From assembly GCA_013349295.1 (NCBI GenBank), contig DUZW01000011.1, positions 1 through 64,000 of the forward strand: DNA of 64,000 bases, in the 5' to 3' direction. Below are positions 1-8,554 of this stretch, piece after piece. The number at the start of each line of letters is the position of its first letter. Position 1 is the stretch's first letter. The DNA is from Deltaproteobacteria bacterium (GTDB taxonomy: Bacteria; Desulfobacterota; Desulfobulbia; Desulfobulbales; Desulfurivibrionaceae). The position numbers and the translations under genes were made by a program. Under the pieces are notes generated by a model. The model saw only the letters and a program-made list of their open reading frames with translations, had not been told where the DNA came from and made no database searches.

Positions 1-957
1 TCGGGCAAGACGGTGATCGCCCTGGCGGTGATTGCCAAACGACGCCAGCCGACCCTGGTGCTGGTCCACACCAAGGAATTGCTCTATCAGTGGGCGGAAC
101 GGGCGAGGACCTTTCTGGGCGTGGAAGCCGGTCTGATCGGCGACGGAAATTTCTCCCTCGCCCCCATCACCATCGCCATTGTCAACTCGGCCCGGAACAG
201 GCTTTCCGAACTGCCCGCCCATTTCGGCCAGCTCTGCGTGGACGAATGCCACAGGGTCCCGGCCTCGCTCTTCACCGAGGTCGTGACCGCCTTTGACTGC
301 CGATACCTGCTGGGCCTTTCCGCCACAGCCTTCCGCCGGGACGGCCTGACCAAGCTGATCTATATGTACCTCGGCGATCGGGCCTTCAAGGTGGAAAACC
401 TCGACCTGCACGAAAGCGGGGCCATACTCAAGCCGGAATTCATCCAGCGCGCCACGGAATTCCGCTATGTGTACCGGGGCAACTACCAAGCCCTGATGAA
501 GGCGCTCTGCGGGAACGCGGCAAGAAACCAGCTCATTGCCGCGGACATCCTCAAGGAACGGGCCTCCTCGCCGGGCACCATCCTGGTGGTCAGCGACCGG
601 GTCAAGCATTGCGAGGAACTGGCCGCACTCCTTAAAAAACAAGGGTGCCCGAGCGCGGTGCTCACCGGCAAGCTCCCGGCGGAACAGCGCGCCGCCCTGG
701 TTGATTCCATCCGCCAAGGAGAGGTCAAGGTGCTGATCTCAACCGTCCAGCTCATCGGCGAAGGTTTCGACTGCCCGGACCTTGCCACCCTGTTTCTCAC
801 CACACCGATCAAGTTCACCGGCCGACTTCTCCAAGTGGTGGGGAGGGTGTTGCGACCCGCCCACGACAAGCAGGCAAAAGTTTACGATTATATCGATCCG
901 GTGGGCGTGCTTTCCTCCTCGGCCCAGAGCCGCTGGCTCACCTTCCAGCAGGGATAG
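1..957 (+). CDS. SF2 DEAD/DEAH-type helicase (partial, 5' end outside window)
   Basis: This is the C-terminal part of a superfamily 2 ATP-dependent helicase of the XPB/RAD25 and type III restriction-subunit kind. The frame is open from base 1, and the first codons read SGKT, so the window starts inside Walker A. Downstream are the DECH Walker B box (near base 240), the SAT motif III (near base 322), a helicase C-terminal domain and the motif VI stretch QVVGRVLRP (near base 835). Such proteins translocate on nucleic acid using ATP, and are often repair or defence-associated. The N-terminal domain that would define its job lies outside the window. A short GC hairpin with a T-loop follows the stop and could be a weak terminator. 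Helicase identity is secure; the specific role is unknown. Confidence 0.88.
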   Translation, partial: SGKTVIALAVIAKRRQPTLVLVHTKELLYQWAERARTFLGVEAGLIGDGNFSLAPITIAIVNSARNRLSELPAHFGQLCVDECHRVPASLFTEVVTAFDCRYLLGLSATAFRRDGLTKLIYMYLGDRAFKVENLDLHESGAILKPEFIQRATEFRYVYRGNYQALMKALCGNAARNQLIAADILKERASSPGTILVVSDRVKHCEELAALLKKQGCPSAVLTGKLPAEQRAALVDSIRQGEVKVLISTVQLIGEGFDCPDLATLFLTTPIKFTGRLLQVVGRVLRPAHDKQAKVYDYIDPVGVLSSSAQSRWLTFQQG

Positions 958-1092
958 GGTGTTTTTTTCACCCTTTACAAATTCTTTTCCTCCGTGTTAG
1001 AAACATTTTTTTTACGGAAGGGACCTTTCCGGTTATTTGCCGGCGGGCCTCGGCAGCATGGCCAACCGTAACATCAGACATAAGGGCGGCGC

Positions 1093-1524
1093 ATGAAGGT
1101 AAAACAGCTGGAGATTGTTCTGGAAAAAAAATCGGGGCGATTGGCCGATGTCAGCCACACCATGGCGGAAAACGCCATCAACATCCGGGCGCTGTCACTC
1201 ACGGAAACCCCTGATTTCAGCATCCTCCGCCTGGTGGTGAACGATACCACCAAGGCCCAGCAGGTTCTCCAGGAAAACGGCTTCACCGTTCGTCTCACCG
1301 AAATACTGGCCGTGGGGGTGCCGGACAAGCCGGGGGCGCTCGACTGCATCCTCCAGGTAGCTCGCAAGGCCGGGCTCAACGTGGAATACATGTACGCCTT
1401 TACCAAGAAAAGCGGCGAATCCGGCATGCTTTTGTTCCGTTTCGACGATCAGGACGCAGCGATAACAGTCTTCTTGAAGGCGGGTTGCCGGTTGTTGAGC
1501 GACGACGAGGTCCACGCTCTGTAA
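1093..1524 (+). CDS. Tandem ACT-domain protein
   Basis: This 143-residue cytoplasmic protein is made almost entirely of two ACT domains (roughly residues 3-68 and 72-140), which are small ligand-binding modules that usually sense amino acids. The second domain contains GVPDKPGALDCILQVARKAG, a typical ACT beta-alpha start. Stand-alone tandem ACT proteins of this size are common in anaerobic Desulfobacterota and Firmicutes next to phenylacetate-CoA ligase or amino-acid enzymes. Here the next gene, 35 bases on, encodes an aminotransferase, so a regulatory link to amino-acid or 2-oxo-acid metabolism is likely but inferred. The start is the first ATG, after a GGGCGGCGC stretch with a weak ribosome site. 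Confidence 0.85.
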   Translation: MKVKQLEIVLEKKSGRLADVSHTMAENAINIRALSLTETPDFSILRLVVNDTTKAQQVLQENGFTVRLTEILAVGVPDKPGALDCILQVARKAGLNVEYMYAFTKKSGESGMLLFRFDDQDAAITVFLKAGCRLLSDDEVHAL

Positions 1525-1559
1525 GCAAACGATTCGAAGCGACGAAAAAGGATCCCCCC

Positions 1560-2738
1560 ATGGCTATCTCACAAAAAATGCTCGCCTTTGCGGAACGCTC
1601 TTCCTGGATTCGCAAGATGTTCGAGGAAGGCGCCCGGCTCAAGACCCAATACGGCGCGGACCAGGTGTGCGACTTCAGCCTCGGCAACCCGGACCTGCCG
1701 CCCCCCGCCCAATATCAAGAGGCGGTGCGCAAGGTGACTGCCGCGGAAACCTCAGGCAGCCACGGCTACATGGCAAACAACGGCTATCCCTTTGTCCGTG
1801 AGGCGGTGGCACGACAGATCGCGGTCGAGCAGGGGCTGACGATGGGCCAGGACGAAATCCTCATGACCGTAGGTGCGGCAGGGGGTATCAACGTAGTGAT
1901 GAAGGCTCTGCTCGATCCGGGCGATGAGGTCATCATCCTCGCCCCCTTCTTTGTCGAGTATAACTTCTATGTGGACAACCACGGCGGAGTCACCAAGATC
2001 GTCAACACCGCCGCGGATTTCAGCCTGGATCTCGCCGCCATTCAAGCCGCCATCAGCCCGAAAACCAAGGCGATCATCATCAACAGCCCCAACAACCCCA
2101 CCGGCCAGATCTATTCGGCCGCGGAGCTGTCCGGGCTGGCCGGGGTGCTCGCCGAGGCCCCGCAGACCATTTACCTTATCAGCGACGAACCATACCGCAA
2201 GATCGTCTACGACGGCCACACCGTGCCCAGTATCTTCAAGGCCTACCGCAACAGCCTGATCGTTTCCTCATACTCCAAGGATCTTTCCCTGCCGGGCGAA
2301 CGCATCGGCTACATCGCCGTGCACCCGGAGATCGACGGCAAATCCCAGCTCCTCGGAGCCATGACCCTGGCCAACCGGATTCTGGGTTTCGTCAATGCCC
2401 CGGCCCTGATGCAGCGGGTGGTGGCTGAACTTCAGGGGATCACGGTGGATTGCGGGATCTATGCCCGCCGCCGCGAGCTGTTCTGCCGGGTGCTGCGCGA
2501 GGCCGGCTACGAGTTTGTCCCGCCCAAGGGCGCCTTCTACATGTTTCCGAAATCGCCCATTGCCGATGACGCCAAATTTGTCGGGCTGCTGGCCGAGGAG
2601 AAGATCCTCGGCGTACCGGGCCGGGGTTTCGGGATGGAAGGGTATTTCCGCCTCGCCTTCTGCGTGGAGGATGCGGTGATCTCCCGCTCCGCCGAGGGCT
2701 TCAAAAAGGCCCTGGCCAAGGCCAAGGCTCTGGCCTGA
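1560..2738 (+). CDS. PLP-dependent aminotransferase (class I/II)
   Basis: Fold-type I pyridoxal-phosphate aminotransferase of 392 residues, the normal family length. Seen: NSPNNPTGQIY (the NPTG substrate and cofactor loop), SDEPYRKIVYDG (Asp and Tyr contacting PLP), and SSYSKDLSLPGERIGY, whose Lys near residue 240 should form the Schiff base, followed by the GERIGY segment. It transfers amino groups between amino acids and 2-oxo acids; the substrate cannot be read from sequence. I chose the ATG at 1560, 7 bases after AAAGGA, rather than the upstream in-frame start at 1485, because the extra 25 residues overlap the ACT gene and have no family counterpart. It is probably co-transcribed with the ACT-domain gene. 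Confidence 0.92.
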   Translation: MAISQKMLAFAERSSWIRKMFEEGARLKTQYGADQVCDFSLGNPDLPPPAQYQEAVRKVTAAETSGSHGYMANNGYPFVREAVARQIAVEQGLTMGQDEILMTVGAAGGINVVMKALLDPGDEVIILAPFFVEYNFYVDNHGGVTKIVNTAADFSLDLAAIQAAISPKTKAIIINSPNNPTGQIYSAAELSGLAGVLAEAPQTIYLISDEPYRKIVYDGHTVPSIFKAYRNSLIVSSYSKDLSLPGERIGYIAVHPEIDGKSQLLGAMTLANRILGFVNAPALMQRVVAELQGITVDCGIYARRRELFCRVLREAGYEFVPPKGAFYMFPKSPIADDAKFVGLLAEEKILGVPGRGFGMEGYFRLAFCVEDAVISRSAEGFKKALAKAKALA

Positions 2739-2765
2739 CTCAAGAATTAAACCGAGGGGTTACAC

Positions 2766-3476
2766 ATGGGAGACGCACTGGCGCTACTCGCCCTGCTGGT
2801 CGGGCTGGAACTGGTCCTGGGGGTTGACAACATCCTGGTCATCTCGATCTTTGTCGGCCGGCTGCCTGCGGAAAAACGCCACTCCGCCCGGCTGGCAGGG
2901 CTCGCCTTCGCCCTGATCGCCCGAATCGGCATGCTGGTCGCCCTCCTCGGCCTGACCAACCTCACCAACACCGTCCTGCTGGATTTTTCCGTCCGGGATC
3001 TGATCCTGATCTCCGGCGGATTGTTCCTGCTCTTTAAAGCGGTGAAAGAGATCCACCACACTGTCGAGGCCAAGGAGGAAGGGGCAGGGCCCGGCATGGT
3101 CATGGGCGGCTTTGCCGCGATCATCAGCCAGATCGTTCTGTTGGACATCGTCTTTTCCATCGACTCGGTGATCACCGCCATCGGCCTGACCAGCCAGGTC
3201 TGGATCATCATCAGCTCGGTCATCGTCTCCTTCGTGGCCATCCTCTTTTTTGCCGGCCCCATCGGCGACTTCATCCTCGAGCATCCGGCCATCAAGATTC
3301 TCGCCCTCTCCTTTCTAATCACCATCGGGGTGACCATCTTCATGGAAGGGCTGCACAAGCACGTGCCCAAGGGGTATATCTACCTGCCCATGGGTTTTGC
3401 CCTTTTGGTCGAGATCCTGCAGATGCGCTACGAGCACAACCGCAAAAAAATCCTTGGCGCCGAACAGGCATCGTAG
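2766..3476 (+). CDS. TerC-family integral membrane protein
   Basis: This 236-residue protein has about seven hydrophobic segments and belongs to the TerC/YkoY family of inner-membrane proteins, recently linked to metal (Mn2+) export and metalation of exported enzymes, and earlier to tellurium resistance. The diagnostic pieces are LELVLGVDNILVISIFVGRL near the N-terminus and the second half-repeat LLDIVFSIDSVITAIGL, both carrying the conserved acidic residues within membrane helices. The start follows GAGGGG with good spacing, 27 bases after the aminotransferase stop, so the genes may be co-transcribed. The exact ion is not visible from the sequence. Confidence 0.9.
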   Translation: MGDALALLALLVGLELVLGVDNILVISIFVGRLPAEKRHSARLAGLAFALIARIGMLVALLGLTNLTNTVLLDFSVRDLILISGGLFLLFKAVKEIHHTVEAKEEGAGPGMVMGGFAAIISQIVLLDIVFSIDSVITAIGLTSQVWIIISSVIVSFVAILFFAGPIGDFILEHPAIKILALSFLITIGVTIFMEGLHKHVPKGYIYLPMGFALLVEILQMRYEHNRKKILGAEQAS

Positions 3477-3871
3477 GCAAAAAACTCGGCTTTGGCCGCA
3501 GATTTTCAAAGCCGCAGGTATCATTCTCGCTCTGCGCCTGCAGACACTCCGGCATGACAGCATTCAGCCGGGGCACGCAATCCGGCCGGATGCAAAAAAA
3601 CAGACCGACCGCTTGCGAGTCAATCAGCCGCATGATCTGCGCATAATGCCCGAGAGGCAACAGGAAACCATCTGTTCCCTCCTTTCCGTATTTATGGATA
3701 TCCCGATATCTTTAACTCGCCGACTTACCAATGCGACAATTTGCCACATTTCCCCGACAAAACTTCCATGTTAGTTTTATCCTACATTGTGATACGAACA
3801 CCCTCTTGTCTACGGACATGGCGGTGTTTATTTGAGAGAAGTTGCTGTCTCACAAACATGAGGAGGTATCA
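3477..3871 (+). other. Intergenic region upstream of cytochrome gene
   Basis: About 395 bases with no supportable gene. It holds a perfect 8-bp inverted repeat with a 12-base loop (3487-3514) just after the TerC stop, without a T-tract, so it could be a weak terminator or an RNA-end stabiliser. The AT-richer part from 3700 to 3850 probably contains the cytochrome promoter, but I cannot name -35/-10 boxes with confidence. Confidence 0.4.
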
Positions 3872-4669
3872 ATGGGTATGGACGAGAAGATGGACGACAA
3901 AGGTGTATCCCGACGGCAGATGATAGTTGGGACCGGTGCTCTGGCGGCAAGCGCGGCCGTGGCCCACTTCGGTGGCCTGATTGGTTCGGCTCAAGCCGTT
4001 GGCTGTACCAGCGAAAAATGGCCGTGGCCCTACGTCAAGCTTGATCCCGCCACGACCGCTCAAATCGCCTATGAGGAGTGGTACCGCGTTTTCTGCGGCG
4101 CCGCGGTCATCAACAGTGTCTTTGGCCAGCTCCGGGAAAAGGTCGGCGAGCCCTACCAGTCCTTTCCTGCCGACGCCTTTGTGTTCCTTGAGGGCGGTCA
4201 GGTTGGCTGGGGAACGATCTGCGGCTCTCCCGCCGGCGCCAATCTCGTTGCAAACTGTATCATCGGCCCCCGTATTGCCGGAGATGCAGCGGGTCATCAC
4301 ATTGCGGAAGACATCATGCAGTTTTACTCCGAAGCCGCCATGCCTGTTTTCACCCCAAAAAATCCCAAGATCACCACCGAGCTGATCAAGACCACCAGCA
4401 ACTCTCCCCTTTGCCATATTTCCGTGGGCAAGTGGATGAAAGCCGCCAACAAGCCCATCGGCAGCCCCGAGCGCAAGGACCGTTGCGCCCGGGTTGCGGC
4501 CAGCACCGCCTATCATCTGGTTGTGCTGCTCAATGCTTGGAAGGACGGCAAATACGAAGCAAAAAGCACCCATGCTCCGGTGAAGGACTTCGGTATCACC
4601 GCCCAGATGAACTGCATGGAATGCCATGGCGCCGATATTCCCACCCCGCCGATGGCAGCAAAGAAATAA
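3872..4669 (+). CDS. Tat-exported split-Soret-type cytochrome c
   Basis: A 265-residue periplasmic protein with a twin-arginine signal (SRRQMIVGTGALAAS, then a hydrophobic stretch and AQA cleavage-like site near residue 42). The body has the C_GCAxxG_C_C-like pattern of split-Soret cytochromes: FCGAAVINSVFG, then GGQVGWGTICG and further Cys and Gly positions. A CMECH haem-binding motif lies near the C-terminus (Cys248 to His252). Known split-Soret cytochromes of sulfate reducers are dimeric redox proteins with haems at the subunit interface; I see only one canonical CxxCH here. AGGAGG five bases before ATG 3872 fixes the start and makes an upstream in-frame start at 3842 unlikely. The gene is monocistronic and followed by two hairpins. 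Confidence 0.8.
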   Translation: MGMDEKMDDKGVSRRQMIVGTGALAASAAVAHFGGLIGSAQAVGCTSEKWPWPYVKLDPATTAQIAYEEWYRVFCGAAVINSVFGQLREKVGEPYQSFPADAFVFLEGGQVGWGTICGSPAGANLVANCIIGPRIAGDAAGHHIAEDIMQFYSEAAMPVFTPKNPKITTELIKTTSNSPLCHISVGKWMKAANKPIGSPERKDRCARVAASTAYHLVVLLNAWKDGKYEAKSTHAPVKDFGITAQMNCMECHGADIPTPPMAAKK

Positions 4670-4677
4670 GGGCTTCA

Positions 4678-4721
4678 TTTTTTAAGGGAACCGGTGCCCC
4701 ATTACCGGCTCCCTTAAAAAA
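4678..4721. terminator. Long hairpin after cytochrome gene
   Basis: An inverted repeat of about 18 bp with one mismatch (T6-AAGGGAACCGGT against ACCGGCTCCCTT-A8) starts 8 bases after the cytochrome stop. The flanking T and A runs extend the stem, so it could act on either strand, but it lacks a separate U-tract. It is probably the first of two tandem terminators or an mRNA 3'-end stabiliser. Confidence 0.55.
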
Positions 4722-4745
4722 AATCCCATTTTGTTCCGAAGATAA

Positions 4746-4783
4746 AACGGCAACCTGCTTTCTTGCGGGTTGCCGTTTTTTTT
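4746..4783 (+). terminator. Rho-independent terminator
   Basis: AACGGCAACCTGC and GCGGGTTGCCGTT form a 13-bp stem with one mismatch and a TTTCTT loop, followed by eight T residues. This is a textbook intrinsic terminator for the cytochrome transcript. The bases between it and the next gene (4784-5026) show nothing recognisable. Confidence 0.9.
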
Positions 4784-5026
4784 GCAGTACCGAATACAGC
4801 ATCGGCTCCATCCGTCCAAATGCGAGAGGCAGGCGGCAGTGTAACCCAGGCCGTCATTTGTTCAACGCCGGGATCTTTGACCTTGCTTGCCCGTGCCGGG
4901 TCTACGGGAAACCGCCACTGGAATCAATTGCTTTTTTTTGATGGGAAATCCATAGACACTGTTTTAATCTGAGCTTGTTTCATTTCTCCTGTAAACAGAC
5001 CATAAACCATTCACCGTACCCGAACC

Positions 5027-7579
5027 ATGGGGACTTCCATGATAAAACTCCCCATCCATGAAGTCCTCCCGGAACTGCGGGCGCAGTTGTCCTGTCACGA
5101 GGCGGTAATTCTCAGCGCCCCGCCCGGCTCGGGCAAGACCACGGTGGCTCCCCTGGCCCTGCTTGATGAACCTTGGCTAGCAGGGCAGAGCATCTTGATG
5201 CTCGAACCACGCAGGCTTGCAGCCCGGCTGGCCGCAGCCTTCATGGCCGAACAACTGGGTGAGGAGGTCGGCCGGACCGTGGGCTACCGGGTCCGTTTTG
5301 AGTCGAAGATCTCAACCGCAACCCGAATCCAGGTGGTTACCGAGGGAGTACTCACCCGCCGGATGCAGGACGACCCAGAGCTGACAGGAGTGGGACTGAT
5401 CATCTTTGACGAGTTCCACGAACGCAGCCTGCAGGCAGATCTGGCCCTGGCCCTCTGTCTTGATGTAATGGCCGGCCTGCGGGAAGATCTCAAGATCCTG
5501 ATCATGTCCGCCACCCTGGATACCGATGCGGTCAGGCGACTGCTCGACAACGCTCCGGTGGTCATGGGCTCGGGCCAATCCTACCCCGTGGCTGTAGAAT
5601 ACTGCCGGACAGAACAACTGCTCCAGCCCCACCCCCGCGAAATCTCAAAGCAGATGGCTGCGGCCATTCACAAGGGTCTGCTTGAGCAGCCGGGCGACAT
5701 CCTGGCCTTTCTTCCCGGCGCCGCGGAGATTCGGATTACCCAAACGCTGCTGAGCGCTACGCTGTCCACTGAGAAAATCGCCATCCACCCCCTTTACGGC
5801 AATCTGAGCCTCGCCGCCCAGACCGCCGCAGTGCAACCGGACCGCACGGGGAGACGGCGCATCATCCTGGCCACGCCCATTGCCGAAACCAGCGTCACCA
5901 TCGAGGGCATCCATACCGTGGTGGACTGTGGCTGGAAACGAACTCCGAAATTCGATCCCAACAGCGGCCTAAGCCGTCTGACCACCCAGCGTATCTCCAG
6001 GGCCTCGGCCACCCAGCGCACCGGGCGCGCCGGACGCCTGGGCCCAGGCCACTGTTATCGCCTCTGGAACCTGGGGGAGGAACACGGCCTCAAACCCTTC
6101 GACCCGCCGGAAATCCTTGCCGCCGACCTGAGCCAACTGGTTCTCGACCTGGCCCGCTGGGGGGTGCATAACCCTGCCGACCTGCGCTGGCTTGATCCGC
6201 CTCCGGCAGGACATTTCGCCCAGGCGCAAACCGTCCTCGCGGCGCTCGGAGCGTTGGACCAGCAAGGCCGCATCACCTCCCTCGGTCGAAAAATGGCCGA
6301 ACTCCCGACCCACCCGCGCTTGGGGCACATGCTGCTTGAGGCTGCGAAACTTGGCGCAACCGCTCTGGCCTGCGACCTTGCCGCCCTTCTTTCCGAACGC
6401 GACATCATCAAGAGGAGGGAGCGTTCTGCGGATATCGAAGACCGCCTCCATGCCCTGGCAACATTCCGTAGCGATGGCCCGGCTGCCGCCAAATCACTGG
6501 ATGCGGACACCGACGGATGTCGCAGGGTGGAGCAGACCAGCAGACAGCTCCGGGATCATCTCCCCAAACCCGCCCGGCATAAAGCCGGTGATACATCCGT
6601 GCCAACGGCGAGCGCAGGCGAACTCCTGGCCCTGGCCTTCCCGGACAGGATCGCCCAACGGAGGGGTGATGGCAGGGGGCAATACAAGCTCACCTCCGGG
6701 CGCGGGGCGGTTCTTCCCGCCCACGACCGACTCGCCGCCCACGAATATTTGGCCGTGGCCGAACTGGACGCGGGCCGGATTCAAGGGCGAATCTTTCTCG
6801 CCGCCCCCCTGACCAAAGAATACCTGCTCTCTCAGTTCGCCCATCGGCTGGAACGGGAGGAAAAAGTGTACTGGGAAGAGCAAAGCGGTACGGTAAAGGG
6901 CCAGCGCCTCCTGCGCCTGGATGAACTCATCCTGGAAACAACCCCTCTGACAAAGCCCTCCTCCGAGGCGGTACTGGCCGCCCTGCTCTCCGGCATCCGC
7001 AGTCTTGGCCTTGAGTCCTTACCCTGGAACGACAAGGCCAGGGAGTTGCAGGCGCGACTGCAATGCATGCACATCTGGCAACCGGAAGCGGATTGGCCGG
7101 ATGTCTCGGATACCCACCTGCTTGAGAACCTTGACCTGTGGCTGCCCCCCTATCTCACCGGGATGCGGAGCCTGGAACATCTCAAAAAACTTGATCTGTG
7201 CGCTGTCCTCTCCGCCATGCTCGACTGGCGGCTGCAGAGCCGGCTGGAGCGGGAGGCCCCCACCCACCTCACGGTGCCCAGCGGCACCAGAATCCGGTTG
7301 CGCTACACCCCCGGCGAACCGCCGGTGCTGGCAGTGCGCCTGCAGGAGATGTTCGGGCTGGCCGACACCCCGAAGGTGTGCAACAACACGGTGCCGGTAC
7401 TGCTCCACCTCCTCTCCCCGGCCCAACGCCCCATGCAGATCACCCAAGATCTCCGCGGCTTCTGGGAAAACGCCTACCACGAAGTGAAAAAAGAGCTTAG
7501 AGGCCGCTATCCCAAACACCACTGGCCGGACGACCCTTGGCAGGCTCAGCCCACCAGCCGGATCAAACCCCGCAAATAG
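5027..7579 (+). CDS. hrpB: ATP-dependent helicase HrpB
   Basis: An 850-residue DEAH-box RNA-helicase-like protein of the HrpB family (usual length about 820-850). Motifs in order: Walker A PPGSGKTT (33-40), IIFDEFHERS (near 125-135, motif II as DEFH), MSATLD (motif III, near 163), the AETSVTIEGI segment, QRTGRAGRLGPG (motif VI, near 335), HA2 and the HrpB-specific C-terminal domain. HrpB helicases are thought to act in RNA metabolism or stress, but their substrates are poorly known. A second ATG at 5039, preceded by GGGGA, could be the true start and would remove only four residues. It stands alone between a terminator and the aldolase gene. Confidence 0.95.
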   Translation: MGTSMIKLPIHEVLPELRAQLSCHEAVILSAPPGSGKTTVAPLALLDEPWLAGQSILMLEPRRLAARLAAAFMAEQLGEEVGRTVGYRVRFESKISTATRIQVVTEGVLTRRMQDDPELTGVGLIIFDEFHERSLQADLALALCLDVMAGLREDLKILIMSATLDTDAVRRLLDNAPVVMGSGQSYPVAVEYCRTEQLLQPHPREISKQMAAAIHKGLLEQPGDILAFLPGAAEIRITQTLLSATLSTEKIAIHPLYGNLSLAAQTAAVQPDRTGRRRIILATPIAETSVTIEGIHTVVDCGWKRTPKFDPNSGLSRLTTQRISRASATQRTGRAGRLGPGHCYRLWNLGEEHGLKPFDPPEILAADLSQLVLDLARWGVHNPADLRWLDPPPAGHFAQAQTVLAALGALDQQGRITSLGRKMAELPTHPRLGHMLLEAAKLGATALACDLAALLSERDIIKRRERSADIEDRLHALATFRSDGPAAAKSLDADTDGCRRVEQTSRQLRDHLPKPARHKAGDTSVPTASAGELLALAFPDRIAQRRGDGRGQYKLTSGRGAVLPAHDRLAAHEYLAVAELDAGRIQGRIFLAAPLTKEYLLSQFAHRLEREEKVYWEEQSGTVKGQRLLRLDELILETTPLTKPSSEAVLAALLSGIRSLGLESLPWNDKARELQARLQCMHIWQPEADWPDVSDTHLLENLDLWLPPYLTGMRSLEHLKKLDLCAVLSAMLDWRLQSRLEREAPTHLTVPSGTRIRLRYTPGEPPVLAVRLQEMFGLADTPKVCNNTVPVLLHLLSPAQRPMQITQDLRGFWENAYHEVKKELRGRYPKHHWPDDPWQAQPTSRIKPRK

Positions 7580-7714
7580 ACAAAATTTTAATGTACCGGC
7601 AAGCACGCGAAATATCGGCCCGACAAACGGCAATCGCCTGCACTGCAAATCCTCCGTGCGCTTCGTGTTCTGCGTGGTACAATAACCCGGCGAAAAACCA
7701 AAAAGGAGCGAACC

Positions 7715-8344
7715 ATGGAGCTTGATGTTCCGGTAATCGGCATACTGCGGGGGGTTGAGGGCGATTTCTTCGGCGAGGTGATGCAGATCTCCTTTGCCGC
7801 CGGGCTCACGGCCATGGAAGTTACCATGAATACCCCGGGCGCCGAACAGATCGTCGCCGCATACCGCCCCGCCGTGCCCGAGGGTAAGCTGCTGGGCATG
7901 GGCACCATCCGCACTCTTGAGGAAGCCAGGCGGGCTGTGGGCGCAGGGGCCATGTTTCTCGTCACCCCCAACCTGGACACCCGGGTGATCGAGTATGCCA
8001 AGCAGGAAGGGGTTCCCATTGTCGCCGGGGCGCTGACCCCCACCGAGGTCTACACCGCCTGGTCAGCCGGGGCCGATCTGGTCAAGGTCTTTCCCTGCTC
8101 CGCCATGGGCGGCCCCCAATACATCAAGGATCTTTTAGGCCCCTTCGATCATATCCGCCTCGCTGCGGTGGGCGGGGTAAGCCTGGCCAATCTTGGGGAA
8201 TATTTTGCCGCAGGCGCGGCGGCGGTGGGGGTATCCACCAGCCTTTTCGGCGCCAAACCCCTGCGGGAGAAGAACCTTGCCCCGATCGGGCAAAACGTAA
8301 AAAATTTCATTGAGCATTGCCTGGCTGCAAAAGATCGGGTATGA
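7715..8344 (+). CDS. eda: KDPG/KHG aldolase family protein
   Basis: A 209-residue (beta/alpha)8 class I aldolase of the 2-dehydro-3-deoxy-phosphogluconate / 4-hydroxy-2-oxoglutarate aldolase family. These form a Schiff base to cleave 2-keto-3-deoxy sugars or acids into pyruvate plus an aldehyde. Visible motifs are PVIGILRG at the N-terminus, MEVTMNTP (catalytic Glu region), GMGTI, TPTEV and DLVKVFP with the Schiff-base Lys at residue 124. The start is supported by AAGGAGCG before ATG. No Entner-Doudoroff dehydratase lies nearby, so the physiological substrate is open. The symbol reflects the family, not a proven pathway. Confidence 0.88.
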   Translation: MELDVPVIGILRGVEGDFFGEVMQISFAAGLTAMEVTMNTPGAEQIVAAYRPAVPEGKLLGMGTIRTLEEARRAVGAGAMFLVTPNLDTRVIEYAKQEGVPIVAGALTPTEVYTAWSAGADLVKVFPCSAMGGPQYIKDLLGPFDHIRLAAVGGVSLANLGEYFAAGAAAVGVSTSLFGAKPLREKNLAPIGQNVKNFIEHCLAAKDRV

Positions 8345-8423
8345 TTCCTTGCTTTACTTGGTAAATTTGCGTCTTTTTGTAACTGTCCAACTCGGCACCC
8401 GAAAATAGCGCAACCTCCGAACC

Positions 8424-8529
8424 GTAACTGTTCAGCAGTGCCACAGATGCGCGACAGAGGGCTGAGAGCTATACATCGGTATGCGAACAGACCGATAACA
8501 AAGCAAATGTGGTGCTGCTGGACAGTTAC
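8424..8529. repeat. Dispersed structured repeat, copy A
   Basis: About 106 bases with long imperfect terminal inverted repeats: the left arm starts GTAACTGTTCAGCAG and the right arm is the complement of GTAACTGTCCAGCAG. The outer stem is about 27 bp, allowing G-U pairs and a few mismatches. Inside is an ATCGGT...ACCGAT hairpin with the loop ATGCGAACAG. Related copies lie at 26505, 50751 and 54870. It sits between the KDPG-type and HMGL-like aldolase genes. The bases from 8345 to 8423 show nothing else, except another GTAACTGTCCA direct repeat at about 8376. It could be a MITE or a structured RNA. Confidence 0.7.
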
Positions 8530-8554
8530 CGTCTTTTCCTAAGGAGACTTCCCC

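Noticed and set aside
3540-3670. A fifth copy of the dispersed repeat after the TerC gene
   Set aside because: It shares short words such as CAGACCGACCG, but lacks the terminal inverted repeats and the ordered motifs of copies A-D.
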